Source: Ischnura elegans | Taxonomy: Eukaryota; Arthropoda; Insecta; Odonata; Coenagrionidae | Length of the DNA stretch: 64,000 nucleotides | Reading direction: 5' to 3' | Assembly (NCBI RefSeq): GCF_921293095.1 | Contig: NC_060257.1 | Location: 53,604,968-53,668,967, forward strand | Part shown: positions 10,457 to 20,970 of the stretch, piece after piece | How the letters are laid out: each line of letters begins with the position of its first letter | Position numbering within the stretch: the stretch's first letter is position 1 | Position numbers and translations under genes: made by a program | Notes under the pieces: model-generated | What the model was told of the DNA's origin: nothing | The model's database searches: none | What the model saw: only the letters and a program-made list of their open reading frames with translations

Positions 10457-10742
10457 TAGTGAGGCCCGGATAATCGGAAAGCACGGATAATCGAGGATGC
10501 ATTGAGTGCGGCCGAAATATAGACATTTTTCTCCATAATGTGGAAAATATTTAGGATTAATGAATTTAAATCATAAATTTCATCATAGCCATAATTATTT
10601 AGATGACTTGTACAGAGAACCGTCATTTTGTTTGATTTTCATTTTTTGCCGTCTTTGAGAATTCTTTGTACTGAGAGTAGAAAACTAGCGCGGATAATCT
10701 GTGAACCGGATGATTGGGTGTGGGATAATAGAGAAGTTACTG
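10457..10742. mobile_element. Degenerate pogo/Tigger-like MITE
   Basis: The left end AGTGAGGCCCGGATAATC and the right end GGATAATAGAGAAGTTACTG (followed by TA) are diverged inverted repeats. They contain the GGATAATC-type motif common at pogo-like ends. No transposase is present. Confidence 0.4.
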
Positions 10743-13216
10743 TATGCCTTATCACTGACGATTCCTATCAGCCCATTTAACCTTTTTATATCCTTAGTTT
10801 CTTATCCTACGCAAGTATCAGTCCTTCGGTAGTTGTATTCCGAGTGGTGTCGAGAGGCATGGATTTTTATCGATCGGAGCAAATACTCGGTTCCTCGTTT
10901 CGAAAATAGCCTCTATATGATGGATTGTAACGAGGTAGTCAGCTAGGTTGAGTTCGATTTTTTTTCTAATCCTTTCCTGATCCATTTATTTTATTTTTAC
11001 ACATTCTCCAATTTGGAAGTCGGAGACTAAGTGAGGAAATCCTGCGAAAGAAGTAAAGCTGAGGCTAAAAAATTATATCCATCGGAAAAATATAAAATAT
11101 TTCTGTTTCTTAAGCTTTCCGAAATAGCTTGACTATATTTTTTTAACTGGGACAAGGTATAAACGTATTCGCTCGGTTTATTCTTGACTAACGATATTGA
11201 TTTGCAATAAGCTTAGGTTTTAGCCTAGGCTTAGTGGTGAACAGATTCCGGTCTTCCCTTGTATCTTATTTTATCAAAGAGATAGAGAAAAACTAATTTA
11301 ATTGTATTTTTTCTTGTTTTATTCTTCGTTGTTTATACCAAAATGTGACTTTATAGACGCATTTTAATAGTTTCATTAACAATTCCAAGCGAAAACTATC
11401 AGTTTCATTATATTATTCGAGATTATAACTAAATTCATCTTTAAATGATGATATGACTATTCGGAAATAATATCTCCTCAACGTGTGGATTCTAGATGGT
11501 AGTTTTTCTCTTTGCCATCAGAAGAACAGCTATGGTGTCACAATTCGACGCTGAAAATATTTCACCATCAAGATTTTTAAAAACTTGGTGTGGATGGGAC
11601 TATATCTGGCTTTAACCGCTCGATTCTTATAAAACCGGGAGCTATTCTGATGTGAGCATTCTTTTATTGACTACAATATTTAGGTGATATGTCAAAGCTG
11701 AAGTCGGAGTAATAAACTATTAAATTTAAATTCGTCATGGAGTACATTTTATTTTTTCTATTGAGAAATACAAATTGCTTACGAAAGTTATCTTTTGAGT
11801 CTTGCAGCAAAGTAATTACTCCTGTTCAATACTTCGATAAAATGGCATGGATTCAGATTCACAATGCAGAAACGCCGCTTTCCTTGCAATTAAATAAATG
11901 CTATAATGGAAAAGTATATTTTTTTGATCTCGCGTGGGACCTTGGTATATTTGTTTAAGACAGAATGACGTCATTGTGTCCTATAGGGCTGTTTCCCTCT
12001 CCTATGACAAGGAAATATAAAATGAGGTCAAGCGTGAGAGACTCGAACAATTTATTTATTTTTGATTTGAAAGAATTGCCAATTCCCTCAGCCATATAGA
12101 AAATACATGCTCGTATATGCAGTGATTCATCTGGAGATACGCGTGCGTGAAATCAAACAAACTATGATCCTATTAGGGAAGTCGATATTGATGCTTTTTA
12201 GTAATCACACAATAGTAATCAATAAATATACATGGCTAAACCAATGATTTCAAGCTTCATAAGCATTCTCTAATGTAATTCTGAAATTATGCTCTTAAAG
12301 ACTGGCGCATAATAACGTAGCTCATGTATTTAAAGCATCAAAATATTGGACGTAATATATTTAGTAAAAGAAATTCTGAAATATCCAAGCAAGTTGTAAC
12401 TATCTGTTTTTTTTAGCAAAAAAAGTGCACATCAGATGATTGCAAGGATGAAGGATTTTGAATTTTTTCTCAGTGTCTTATTTATGGCAGAGAAGGGTGT
12501 GAAATTAAGCCAAATGATAGTTTTGTATAACGTGATACAATATTAATGAAATTTCAATGAAATAAAAAAACAGTGGAACGGAATCCACGCTCCTCAATCG
12601 CACATTTAGAGTCATTCCGTACACATTTTTCGGAAGTTGTTCGACTTTGGGTCTAAAGGACCTCATAATACGACGTTAATGAAATTAAAAGTTTGGATGG
12701 AGTGTCATCCCTATGAAAAGTCTAAATGCGGAGAATAATAAAATATGTTTTTCATACTCTGAGCGATGTCATTGGAGAAAAAAAATCAGTCACGAAAAAG
12801 GATTTGGCTCAGCAAAAAGAGCCATGTATACACAAAAATGATAATGTGCATCAAACAGATAAAATAGAAAATAATTGTAGCAATGTAAAAATATGTAAAT
12901 TTTCCTAAGCACATTAAGTTTAAAGGACTGAATTGAACATCCTGTGCATTCCTTTTCCGACGTATTTCAAAGCAGCCCCTTGTATGTTCTCTTTAGGAAT
13001 TTGAATAGATTTTCAACGGAAGGTGAAGGCATATTTGAGTGCCATGTTCGTAAGATTTTCCCAAAGTTTTTCCCTATATATAAAAACATAGATGGACGTG
13101 GATCGCCTATTCCCTGTCACTAAAACGTAGCGTACCGTACTTAACCTAGTGTAGTATCTTTGACTAGTAGTTGACATTGCACGCAGTCACGCACCTTTGT
13201 GCAAATTTTCATACTC
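10743..13216. other. Unassigned AT-rich sequence with one diverged repeat
   Basis: About 11160-11300 shows diverged similarity to 23935-24090 (GCTTAGTG...GTATCTTATTTT...AAAGATAGA). Otherwise no gene, RNA or clear repeat is seen over about 2.4 kb. The open frames at 11737 and 12726 have no familiar motif. Confidence 0.4.
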
Positions 13217-13300
13217 CAAGGGTGAAGTTCGCCATTAAAAAATATTTGCGGGAGGTCCCGACTGAGCCAAATATTTTTTACGACAAACTTCATCCTTTGT
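13217..13300. repeat. Small palindromic repeat
   Basis: Inverted ends AAGGGTGAAGTT and AACTTCATCCTTT flank a second inverted pair (AAAATATTTG and CAAATATTTT). The ends resemble those of the element at 9531-9690, suggesting a related MITE. Confidence 0.5.
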
Positions 13301-13570
13301 GCGTATAACAATAAGTTTGATTTTTTTCCGTATGGAGTTGATTCGGGTATAAAGCATCTATAAATTAATCAATGGATACTACCTACGGTACGTTTTACTG
13401 ATGGGGAATTGGCTATACAAGTCGATCTATGTTTTCTTAGATTAAGAAAAGCATAGGAAAATCGACTTACGTGATGCTCAAAAGGGTTTTACTTCCCGTT
13501 GAGAATCCATTCAAATTTCTACTGCGAACATCCGAAGGGCTGCTTAGCAAGATGTTGGAAAAAGACCATG
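13301..13570. other. Unassigned sequence
   Basis: No feature recognised. Confidence 0.4.
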
Positions 13571-14481
13571 CAGGGTGTTTCAGGAGAAATCTGCAATACT
13601 TCAGGAGATGGTAGAGGAGACAATTTTAAGCATTTTTTGTCCTTAAACGTGGGATCACAACTCCTTAGTTACGGAGCTTTAGCAACGGAAACATTTTTTG
13701 AAATTCACTTTGCTGTTACTATGAGAGCGATTTTTCAAAGGTATCCAGCCTTTTCAAAACTTTATTTAATGCATTGGATTTTTGAGGACATTTAAAAATT
13801 AAGGTTGGACGAAAATGTACGATTATAATTTTCTGAAACAATTAATATTTCAGCTTCATTAAACTAGAGCTTTGAGGGAGTATCAACAATACGATTGCGC
13901 AATTTCAACCATTTTGAGATTAAATGTTACAGACAGTTACAATCGCACATTTTCGCCCTACCTTAACTCAAACTTCTTGATGCCTGAGGTTGAGTGTTGT
14001 CCTCCTGAGGAAATATGCACAAAAATTCTTGTAGACTTCTGCGCGTGGAATTAAGATTCAAATGGCAAAATCCGAGTACACGAGATGGTTTGATGGATTA
14101 GACTGGGTGACTACAACGATAGCGTTTGCTTTCACTCAATTTATTTCGAAGAAAAGTAACAGCAGCAGGCGATATTCAGCTGAAAGTCATCATAATATCA
14201 TTAAAACCTTACTTTGCACAAAGTGTTACTAGTATCACACATTATTGTCCGCCCTTAATTATTTAATGTCCTTAAAAATCCGGAGTATTGAATAAAATGC
14301 CAAAAAGGCTGAATACCCAATAAAAACAGTTTTCATTGTAACCGCAAAGTGCATCCAAGAAATGTTTGCGTTGCCATAGTAACTAAGGAGTTGCGACCCC
14401 ATGTTTATGGACAAATAAATGCTTAAAACTATCTCTCCTACCACTTCCTGAAAAATTGCAAATTCCTCACGAAACACCCTG
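13571..14481. mobile_element. 911-bp element with ~240-bp inverted arms
   Basis: The left end CAGGGTGTTTCAGGAG and the right end CTCACGAAACACCCTG are inverse. The arms stay diverged-complementary for about 240 bp (13571-13810 and 14245-14481), including ACTCCTTAGTTACGG against its inverse. The right end is followed by TA and the left is preceded by TG, compatible with a decayed TA target duplication of Tc1/mariner type. The open frames in both arms and in the centre (13872-14054) have no recognisable domain. Confidence 0.65.
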
Positions 14482-14865
14482 TATAGAAAAATCAATTTTT
14501 CATTAAGGAATTAGAGCAGTCCTGCGCAATTGATGAGGGCGTTAAATCGTGTATCGGGATGTACACCATTTACTGTTTTTTTCTGTAAGGAGTCCAGTGC
14601 GCCATCCCCAGAGGCACAGCCAGTAGAAGTCTTTCCTCCTATTATGTGATGCTGTTTGATGCGAAACGGAAAGGTCGCATCCCAGTTGAAAGGCTGTTCG
14701 CTGGGTCCGAAAGCTTAACCCTGTGTTAGCTCAGAGATCCCTTTGACCCATGACTTTATACCCGATTTGTCGGCCGTAATTAGCTCAATAAATTGGATCT
14801 TCTTTGAGATCTCAGTTCATTCAATTTCTATTGAAGGGATATTTCGAATAGAGAAGTCTCGATGT
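14482..14865. other. Unassigned sequence
   Basis: No feature recognised. Confidence 0.4.
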
Positions 14866-16222
14866 AAAGGATCATGGAAACTTCTTATATCTTTTTTTTC
14901 AAGAGACGCCTTCAAAGTCTATTCCTTCTAATCTTTATTGAGTGGAATAATGGAGGAATTTTCTTAAGATGTCTCTTGTATCATTGGACTATCACGGAGC
15001 TGGTGATCTTTTCTTATCGTTCTTTTATCGATCATCTGCTTCGTTGTTCAAATTGGTGATTAATTTCTTTCTCTCAATTTGGTTCTGTTCATCCACATTG
15101 TCGTCTGAAAGGAAAAAACTTGAAAAATTAGTTCGCAATTACTTGCGCGCAATGGTCGCTCGCTTCTACCTAATCTTCACCTCCTTACATCGCCCAATCT
15201 GGTATTTGTAGTTCTTACTTTTATCAGTGAACCCTTCCCTCAATGAATGGTTCTACCTGAACGAGTAAAATAACATATTATCTTATGAAGTCACCAAATG
15301 AATTGAAAAGTGGGTGACATCCAAGCGTTTACATATATTTTAAAGAGGCTGATAGAGGAAGAATTGTTTCGTTGTAACTAACCTCAGTCTTTTTTCAAAG
15401 AGACGTCTTCAACGCCTGTCCCTCCTAGTCTTTTTTGAGCGAAATAATGGTGATTTTCTTAAGATGTGTCTTTTTTGCATCCTTGGACATCTACGAAGCG
15501 AATGATCTTTTCTCATCGTCCTTTTGCGATCATCTGCTGCGCAGTTAAGTTTTGTATTAGTAAGAAGTTTCTGTCCATCCTAATAATATAGAAAGAAAAC
15601 TTGAAAAATTTGCTCGTAATTACATTGCAATTAGTAACTGCTCTCTTTGGACATGCGGGTAGTCTCTCTTAATTGTCCCTTTTCGATTATATACTTCGTA
15701 GTTCAAAGTGGCAATTTATTTTTCGTTGTAACTAACCTCAGTCTTTTTTCAAAGAGACGTCTTCAACGCCTGTCCCTCCTAGTCTTTTTTGAGCGAAATA
15801 ATGGTGATTTTCTTAAGATGTGTCTTTTTTGCATCCTTGGACATATACGAAGCAAATGATCTTTTCTCATCGTCCTTTTGCGATCATCTGCTGTGCACTT
15901 ACGTTTTGTATGAGTAAGAAGGTTCTGTCCATCCTAATAATATAGAAAGAAAACGTGAAAAATTTGTTCGTAATTACATAGCACTCAGTAATTGCTCGCC
16001 ATGTACATGTGGGTGGTCTCTCTTTATTGTCCTTTTTCGATTATATACTTCGTAGTTCAAAGTGGCAATTTATTTTTCTCAGTTGGGTTCTGTCCATCCT
16101 TATGGGAGTCTGAATGGATAAAAAATTGCGGAATTCGTTCGAAATTACATTGCATACAATAGTCTCGTTCATTATTTTTTTATGTTTAGATTGTGATAGA
16201 TCCTCTTTTATGTTTTTCCAAC
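14866..16222 (+). repeat. Repeat family F array, three units
   Basis: Three units share GAGACG...TTCAA, GAAATAATGGTGATTTTCTT, GCATCCTTGGACAT and GATCATCTGC in order, at about 14880, 15367 and 15721. The second and third are very similar direct repeats with a 354-bp period. A fourth unit lies at 20612-20970, on the other side of the Transib. No coding function is recognised; the small open frames simply follow the repeat. Confidence 0.75.
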
Positions 16223-16227
16223 CGTCG
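16223..16227. repeat. Transib target site duplication (left), CGTCG
   Basis: CGTCG sits directly before the left terminus and again at 20432-20436 after the right terminus. A 5-bp GC-rich duplication is the hallmark of Transib and RAG-type transposition. Confidence 0.85.
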
Positions 16228-17193
16228 CACAGTGGGCTGAAATCGTAAAAAGCTGGACAAAACCTCGAAAATGGTTTTTTTGAGTATGGAAGTTGAAACT
16301 TTGCACAGTTGTTGCCAACACATTAGTGCATTTTTTCACGCAAAATGTTTTCTTAGGCTAATTTTTTATATAAAATACATAGCCTCAAAGTTGAACAAAT
16401 TTGGCGCAAATTGCCCGCTTTGAATTTTTTTCGAAATTCAGCATGTTTAAACTAATGTCACACCGTTAGTAGTAACTCAATAGCAACAAAAATTTATAAA
16501 ATTGTTAAACGGTTTGTTATCATTGATTATCATCAACTTTCACGACTTAGTTGATGTATTTGTGACCAATACGATACAAAATGGCGGACCCTGTTTTTCG
16601 TCGAATTTTTGTGTTTATGTAGGATTTTAAAAAAAGGATCACCGAGTTACCTCGAGATATTTACACCACATATACAACAAAGTATATAGATTATGATAAT
16701 CGGAAGTACAGCTGCGACCATCTGCGACGCCGAAATTAAGATCGATTTTTCGAACGTGCGGCACCACCCGGAGCTGGCTGCTGGCCACGGGAATTGCCGT
16801 ACTCGACGGATGTTGGATAGTGAATCGTTTTAAGCAAGTTTATTGTATAAAAGCTATGATATATTATTACTACATTTATTTTCCTTTAGTTGTAACCTGA
16901 TTTCTTTACTGTCTTGTAATATTTATCGTCGATGCAGTACAAAATGGCGGACGCTAATTTCAGTAACATTTTTGCCCGTGTGTGGCTGTATAAAAAGGAG
17001 GACACCGAGTTGCTCTCAGATATTTACATCGTAATTGCATCAAGCCTTTTAGAGTCTTCATCCACAGAAATCATCTGCGACCGTTCGCAACAAACTAAAT
17101 GAAAACGATGTTTTTACCGTGCCGCGCAGTCCGCTGCTGCTCCCTGGGCGCATGGAATGTCGTGACGCAGCGTACATTATAAAGCGCTATGAA
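16228..17193 (+). repeat. Transib left inverted arm, with two tandem sub-units
   Basis: The arm pairs with 19466-20431. Within it are two diverged sub-units about 363 bp apart. Each carries ACAAAATGGCGGAC (16576-16589 and 16939-16952), then CACCGAGTT, GAGATATTTACA-like and CATCTGCGAC segments. GTCCGCCATTTTGT on the reverse strand contains GCCATTTT, matching the YY1/Pho core GCCATNTT. The outermost end has CACAGTG, a 22-bp gap, then ACAAAACC. The open frame at 16843-17034 is a shadow. Confidence 0.9.
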
Positions 17194-17417
17194 TGCAAAG
17201 CCTTTGCTGAGGATGTATTAAATGTTATTATTAACTGTATAGGCTTTTAGGCTTCTTTCTCAGTCCTTCCATTTTGCTAAAAGGTTATCAATGAATATCT
17301 AAATAACTGTTGAACTTACCCTATGTACATGTAATAGCATCACTCCGAGTCGGTTGAATAACTGTCGCTTTCACTTCCAGGCTGCAGGATTTCTGGGTCA
17401 TCATCATTTAGTAACAG

Positions 17418-18540
17418 TCAATTCCTCACTTCTATCGGCATTCTTCGGGATTTCTTCGCAATTAGGGGTGCGGCGTTTGATATTACTGGATCCGAGGTCA
17501 GGAGGAACCGGCGAAATACGTCATCGTTGGTAGATATTCTTGAGTGCTTCCTGCTAAAGCTTTCTCGATATTTTCTGCTATCTTTATTGCGTGCTTCAAT
17601 TGCTTCTTCAGATAATTGCCCTAGAGAAAGAATCATCTCTGAAGCTATACCTGCTCCGTGTATTAGGACCTTATGAACGGTCGGGGGCACCATAGAACTC
17701 ATAAACAAATATTCCTCCGACTTAGGCTCTTGTTGCCAAACTTGCTTATACTGTGAATGCCCAGAACTGCCGTCGAAACCTTATATACAAATCAGAGTGC
17801 ACTTAAATTCATTTCTGGCATCAGGAATAGTTGCCACGCAAGCTAGAATCCGTGAGGCAGTGTGCGAAAGGAGACTTTGTAGATTGACTTCGCACGATAT
17901 TTCTATAATCTCTATGCCATCCGGGTACGCAGCATGTTTAGCGAACCTCACTCTTTCATAGTTCGGGTATAATTTATGACCATAGCTTTCAGCTATTTTC
18001 CGAAGACCCTTGTACTGGTTTTTTGTTAGTTGCATCGATATGATAACAGAAAGAGCCTCGTCTACTGACATCATGGAGAAACCTGAAATGGGTGTCTTCC
18101 ATTTAGCTAGGACTGTCCTTGCTCTGGTTGGAGTGGTCGTTGTAATTTCCTTCACTATTTTGGAGGCCGCCTCATCTCCTTCCTCTCTTAATGTCATCGA
18201 TGCTGCGAATGATAAAGTTTCCGCCGAGTGAGAAGATCTAAGACTTTCAGTCTTCCTCCTCATAGTTCTTTCGCTAACTTTGTCAAATTTTTTTCCGGGC
18301 GTCCACCAGATTATATTGGGATCAAAATGAGTAAAAAATCGCCCTTAAATCCATTGAGATAATGCAACAACTAAGGTCACTTATTAATCGCATATACTTA
18401 CCCGAAGAATTAGAAGCTCTGGTAAATTCTAGAACGTTTTCTGGTACATATATAGGTTCTTTCAGCCACTTAATATTTCTCCTCAAAAATCTTTCATTGT
18501 CTCTACTGCAGGCTTCCCATTTCCTTTGGTAGCGAATCAA
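17418..18540 (-). pseudogene. Transib transposase (RAG1-core relative), internally deleted
   Basis: Minus strand. A putative first exon (18540-18402) carries KWEACSRDNERFLRRNIKWL and ends at a GTAAGTAT donor. A 58-nt intron (18401-18344) keeps frame into exon 2. Exon 2 has GKKFDKVSERTMRRKTESLR, LTKNQYKGLRK, KLYPNYERV and LQSLLSHTASRI. A TAA at 17781-17783 falls just before GFDGSSGHSQYKQ, the stretch that by family resemblance holds the first catalytic Asp (RAG1 D600 region). Beyond FMSSMVP, near 17686, the frame jumps directly to TVHKVLIHGAG and LSEEAIEARNKDSRKYR, the C-terminal segment matching the RAG1 E962 region. Roughly 300 residues, including the middle catalytic Asp, are missing compared with full-length family members. 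The product could not catalyse transposition. Confidence 0.85.
18344..18401 (-). other. Predicted 58-nt intron in the transposase gene
   Basis: On the minus strand the donor is G|GTAAGTATATG and the acceptor TTTAAG|GGCG. Splicing joins FTRASNSSG in frame to RFFTHFDPN and the conserved downstream segment. This is a sequence-based prediction. Confidence 0.55.
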
Positions 18541-19465
18541 AAATTATCGTTTAAGAGAGTCACTAAGGCCCTTCGTAGCTTCAATATTACCTTGCGCGTG
18601 TAATATTTTCGTCAGATATTACATTAAAAATTCATATCTCTCCGCAGGATTTGCATCCGGATTTGACAACTTTTTTATGAAGCAATAGACGAGTTACCTC
18701 GAGACCAGACATTTCTATAATTGCTCCAAATTTGTTGTTCAATTCAACACTGGTTCTATTTCAGGCGAACGAGTTACCAATAACAAGTAACATACATGAA
18801 AATTAAAGAAAGGGTCAATTCTAGAGGCGTTAATGGTAAATAAAAAAGGGAAATTGCTTAACGAGTCAAATATAAAGAACTACAAATGAAAATCTCTTAC
18901 CATTTGGATGATAGATGTCTGGTGAATGAGTGATTGACACCGCCAATGAAGTTAATCAGAAAACCGATGAGATTTCCCGGAGTTCTCAATATCCAAAGCG
19001 TGTGTCCAAAGCATCAAAAATCACCACAGCAAAACCTCTTTCACTGTATATTCAAAACTAAATTCATATATGCAATTCTTTCTACAAACGGAATTTCCGA
19101 AAAAGGTAAAAGACACCGCACACGTGCAACGTGGGGTCATAAAAAGACCCTTTTCGCGACTACCGCATGGGGTGGACGGGCAAATACCAGCAGGCTGCGG
19201 GCTGGTCAGATGGTGGTAAAAGCTATTTTGTCTTTGAGGTTAGAAGCAGGATAATAGAGCCGTTTTACCCATCCAAGTGGTAAAATGCACGAGCGGAATT
19301 GTCAGAGTTTCAAGTCAGCTAGTTTGCATTCGGGAATTTGGTAAAGAGTCACTAGTCAGTAAAAATGGATAGAGGAATGAATTCATTTACCTGAAGTGAT
19401 AACAATCCAACTTGAAATGGAAGAGTAATAATTATGTTCGAATAAAACATATCCACAGCAAAGAC
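18541..19465. other. Transib internal non-coding region
   Basis: This lies between the transposase start and the right arm and probably holds the minus-strand promoter and leader. No TATA box or known motif stands out. The plus-strand open frame at 18934-19254 has no recognisable domain. Confidence 0.5.
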
Positions 19466-20431
19466 TTCATAGCGCTTTATGATGTACGCTGCGTCACGAC
19501 ATTCCATGCGCCCAGGGAGCAGCAGCGGACTGCGCGGCACGGTAAAAACATCGTTTTCATTTAGTTTGTTGCGAACGGTCGCAGATGATTTCTGTGGATG
19601 AAGACTCTAAAAGGCTTGATGCAATTACGATGTAAATATCTGAGAGCAACTCGGTGTCCTCTTTTTTATACAGCCACACACGGGCAAAAATGTTACTGAA
19701 ATTAGCGTCCGCCATTTTGTACTGCATCGACGATAAATATTACAAGACAGTAAAGAAATCAGGTTACAACTAAAGGAAAATAAATGTAGTAATAATATAT
19801 CATAGCTTTTATACAATAAACTTGCTTAAAACGATTCACTATCCAACATCCGTCGAGTACGGCAATTCCCGTGGCCAGCAGCCAGCTCCGGGCGGTGCCG
19901 CACGTTCGAAAAATCGATCTTAATTTCGGCGTCGCAGATGGTCGCAGCTGTACTTCCGATTATCATAATCTATATACTTTGTTGTATATGTGGTGTAAAT
20001 ATCTCGAGGTAACTCGGTGATCCTTTTTTTAAAATCCTACATAAACACAAAAATTCGACGAAAAACAGGGTCCGCCATTTTGTATCGTATTGGTCACAAA
20101 TACATCAACTAAGTCGTGAAAGTTGATGATAATCAATGATAACAAACCGTTTAACAATTTTATAAATTTTTGTTGCTATTGAGTTACTACTAACGGTGTG
20201 ACATTAGTTTAAACATGCTGAATTTCGAAAAAAATTCAAAGCGGGCAATTTGCGCCAAATTTGTTCAACTTTGAGGCTATGTATTTTATATAAAAAATTA
20301 GCCTAAGAAAACATTTTGCGTGAAAAAATGCACTAATGTGTTGGCAACAACTGTGCAAAGTTTCAACTTCCATACTCAAAAAAACCATTTTCGAGGTTTT
20401 GTCCAGCTTTTTTCGAATTCAGCCCACTGTG
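19466..20431 (-). repeat. Transib right inverted arm
   Basis: This is the inverse of 16228-17193, with the GTCCGCCATTTTGT motif at 19707-19720 and 20070-20083 (363 bp apart, as in the left arm). The outer end is inverse CACAGTG at 20425-20431, followed by the CGTCG duplication. The open frame at 19625-19816 is the same shadow as in the left arm. Confidence 0.9.
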
Positions 20432-20611
20432 CGTCGCGTCGCATGCTTTTCTAGCTGTTTGTGACGAAAAAAGTACCGCCCTAACCCTTTCCAGATAATT
20501 TGATGACGTCACAGGTTAAGACCGAACGAGTCAGTGATTCTCAGCTACTCTTCTCTTCCTTAAATCAGCCTCGCTGGAATATTTTTAGTAGTACTAGTAA
20601 CACATTCTCTT

Positions 20612-20970
20612 ATGACGTCATCAACTTATGAAAAGTGGGCGACTTCCAAGCGTTTATATATATATTTAACGGAGGAGAATGGCTGATAGAGGAACAATTC
20701 TTTCGCCTTAACTTACCTCAGCCTTTTTAATGAGACGTTTACAAATCCTGTCTCCTCTAATTTCTCGTCTTTATTGAGCGAAATAATGGTGAAATTTTCT
20801 TAAGATATAACTGTTTTTGCATCCTTGGACTTCCGCGAAGCGTGTGATCATTTTATTTTATCGTCCTTTTTCGATCTTGTGCTTTGTTCAAATGACAATA
20901 AATTTTTATATCAGCCTGAAAGGATAAAAACAAGCGAAATTCGTTCGCAATCACGTTTCACCCAGAGGTG
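20612..20970 (+). repeat. Repeat family F, fourth unit
   Basis: It matches the array at 14866-16222 in the same orientation: AAAAGTGGGCGACTTCCAAG, then GAGCGAAATAATGG, then GCATCCTTGGAC. The Transib inserted between this unit and the other three. Confidence 0.7.

Larger units (their letters stand above)
16228..20431 (-). mobile_element. Transib-family DNA transposon with ~966-bp terminal inverted repeats
   Basis: This 4,204-bp element is bounded by CACAGTGGGCTGAA and its inverse, with a CGTCG duplication on each side. The inverted arms are 16228-17193 and 19466-20431, with only about half a dozen mismatches noticed by eye. Between them, on the minus strand, lies a transposase pseudogene (17418-18540) with motifs of Transib/RAG1-core proteins. 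The heptamer CACAGTG equals the consensus V(D)J recombination-signal heptamer, as known for Transib ends. Typical Transib inverted repeats are tens of bases, so this length is unusual. The element lies inside repeat family F. The copy is internally deleted and non-autonomous, but the near-identical arms suggest recent insertion or arm-to-arm conversion. Confidence 0.9.

Noticed and set aside
16843..17034. 63-codon plus-strand frame, with a mirror at 19625-19816
   Set aside because: Both lie in the Transib inverted arms and are mirror copies of each other. Identity reflects arm identity, not selection on a protein.
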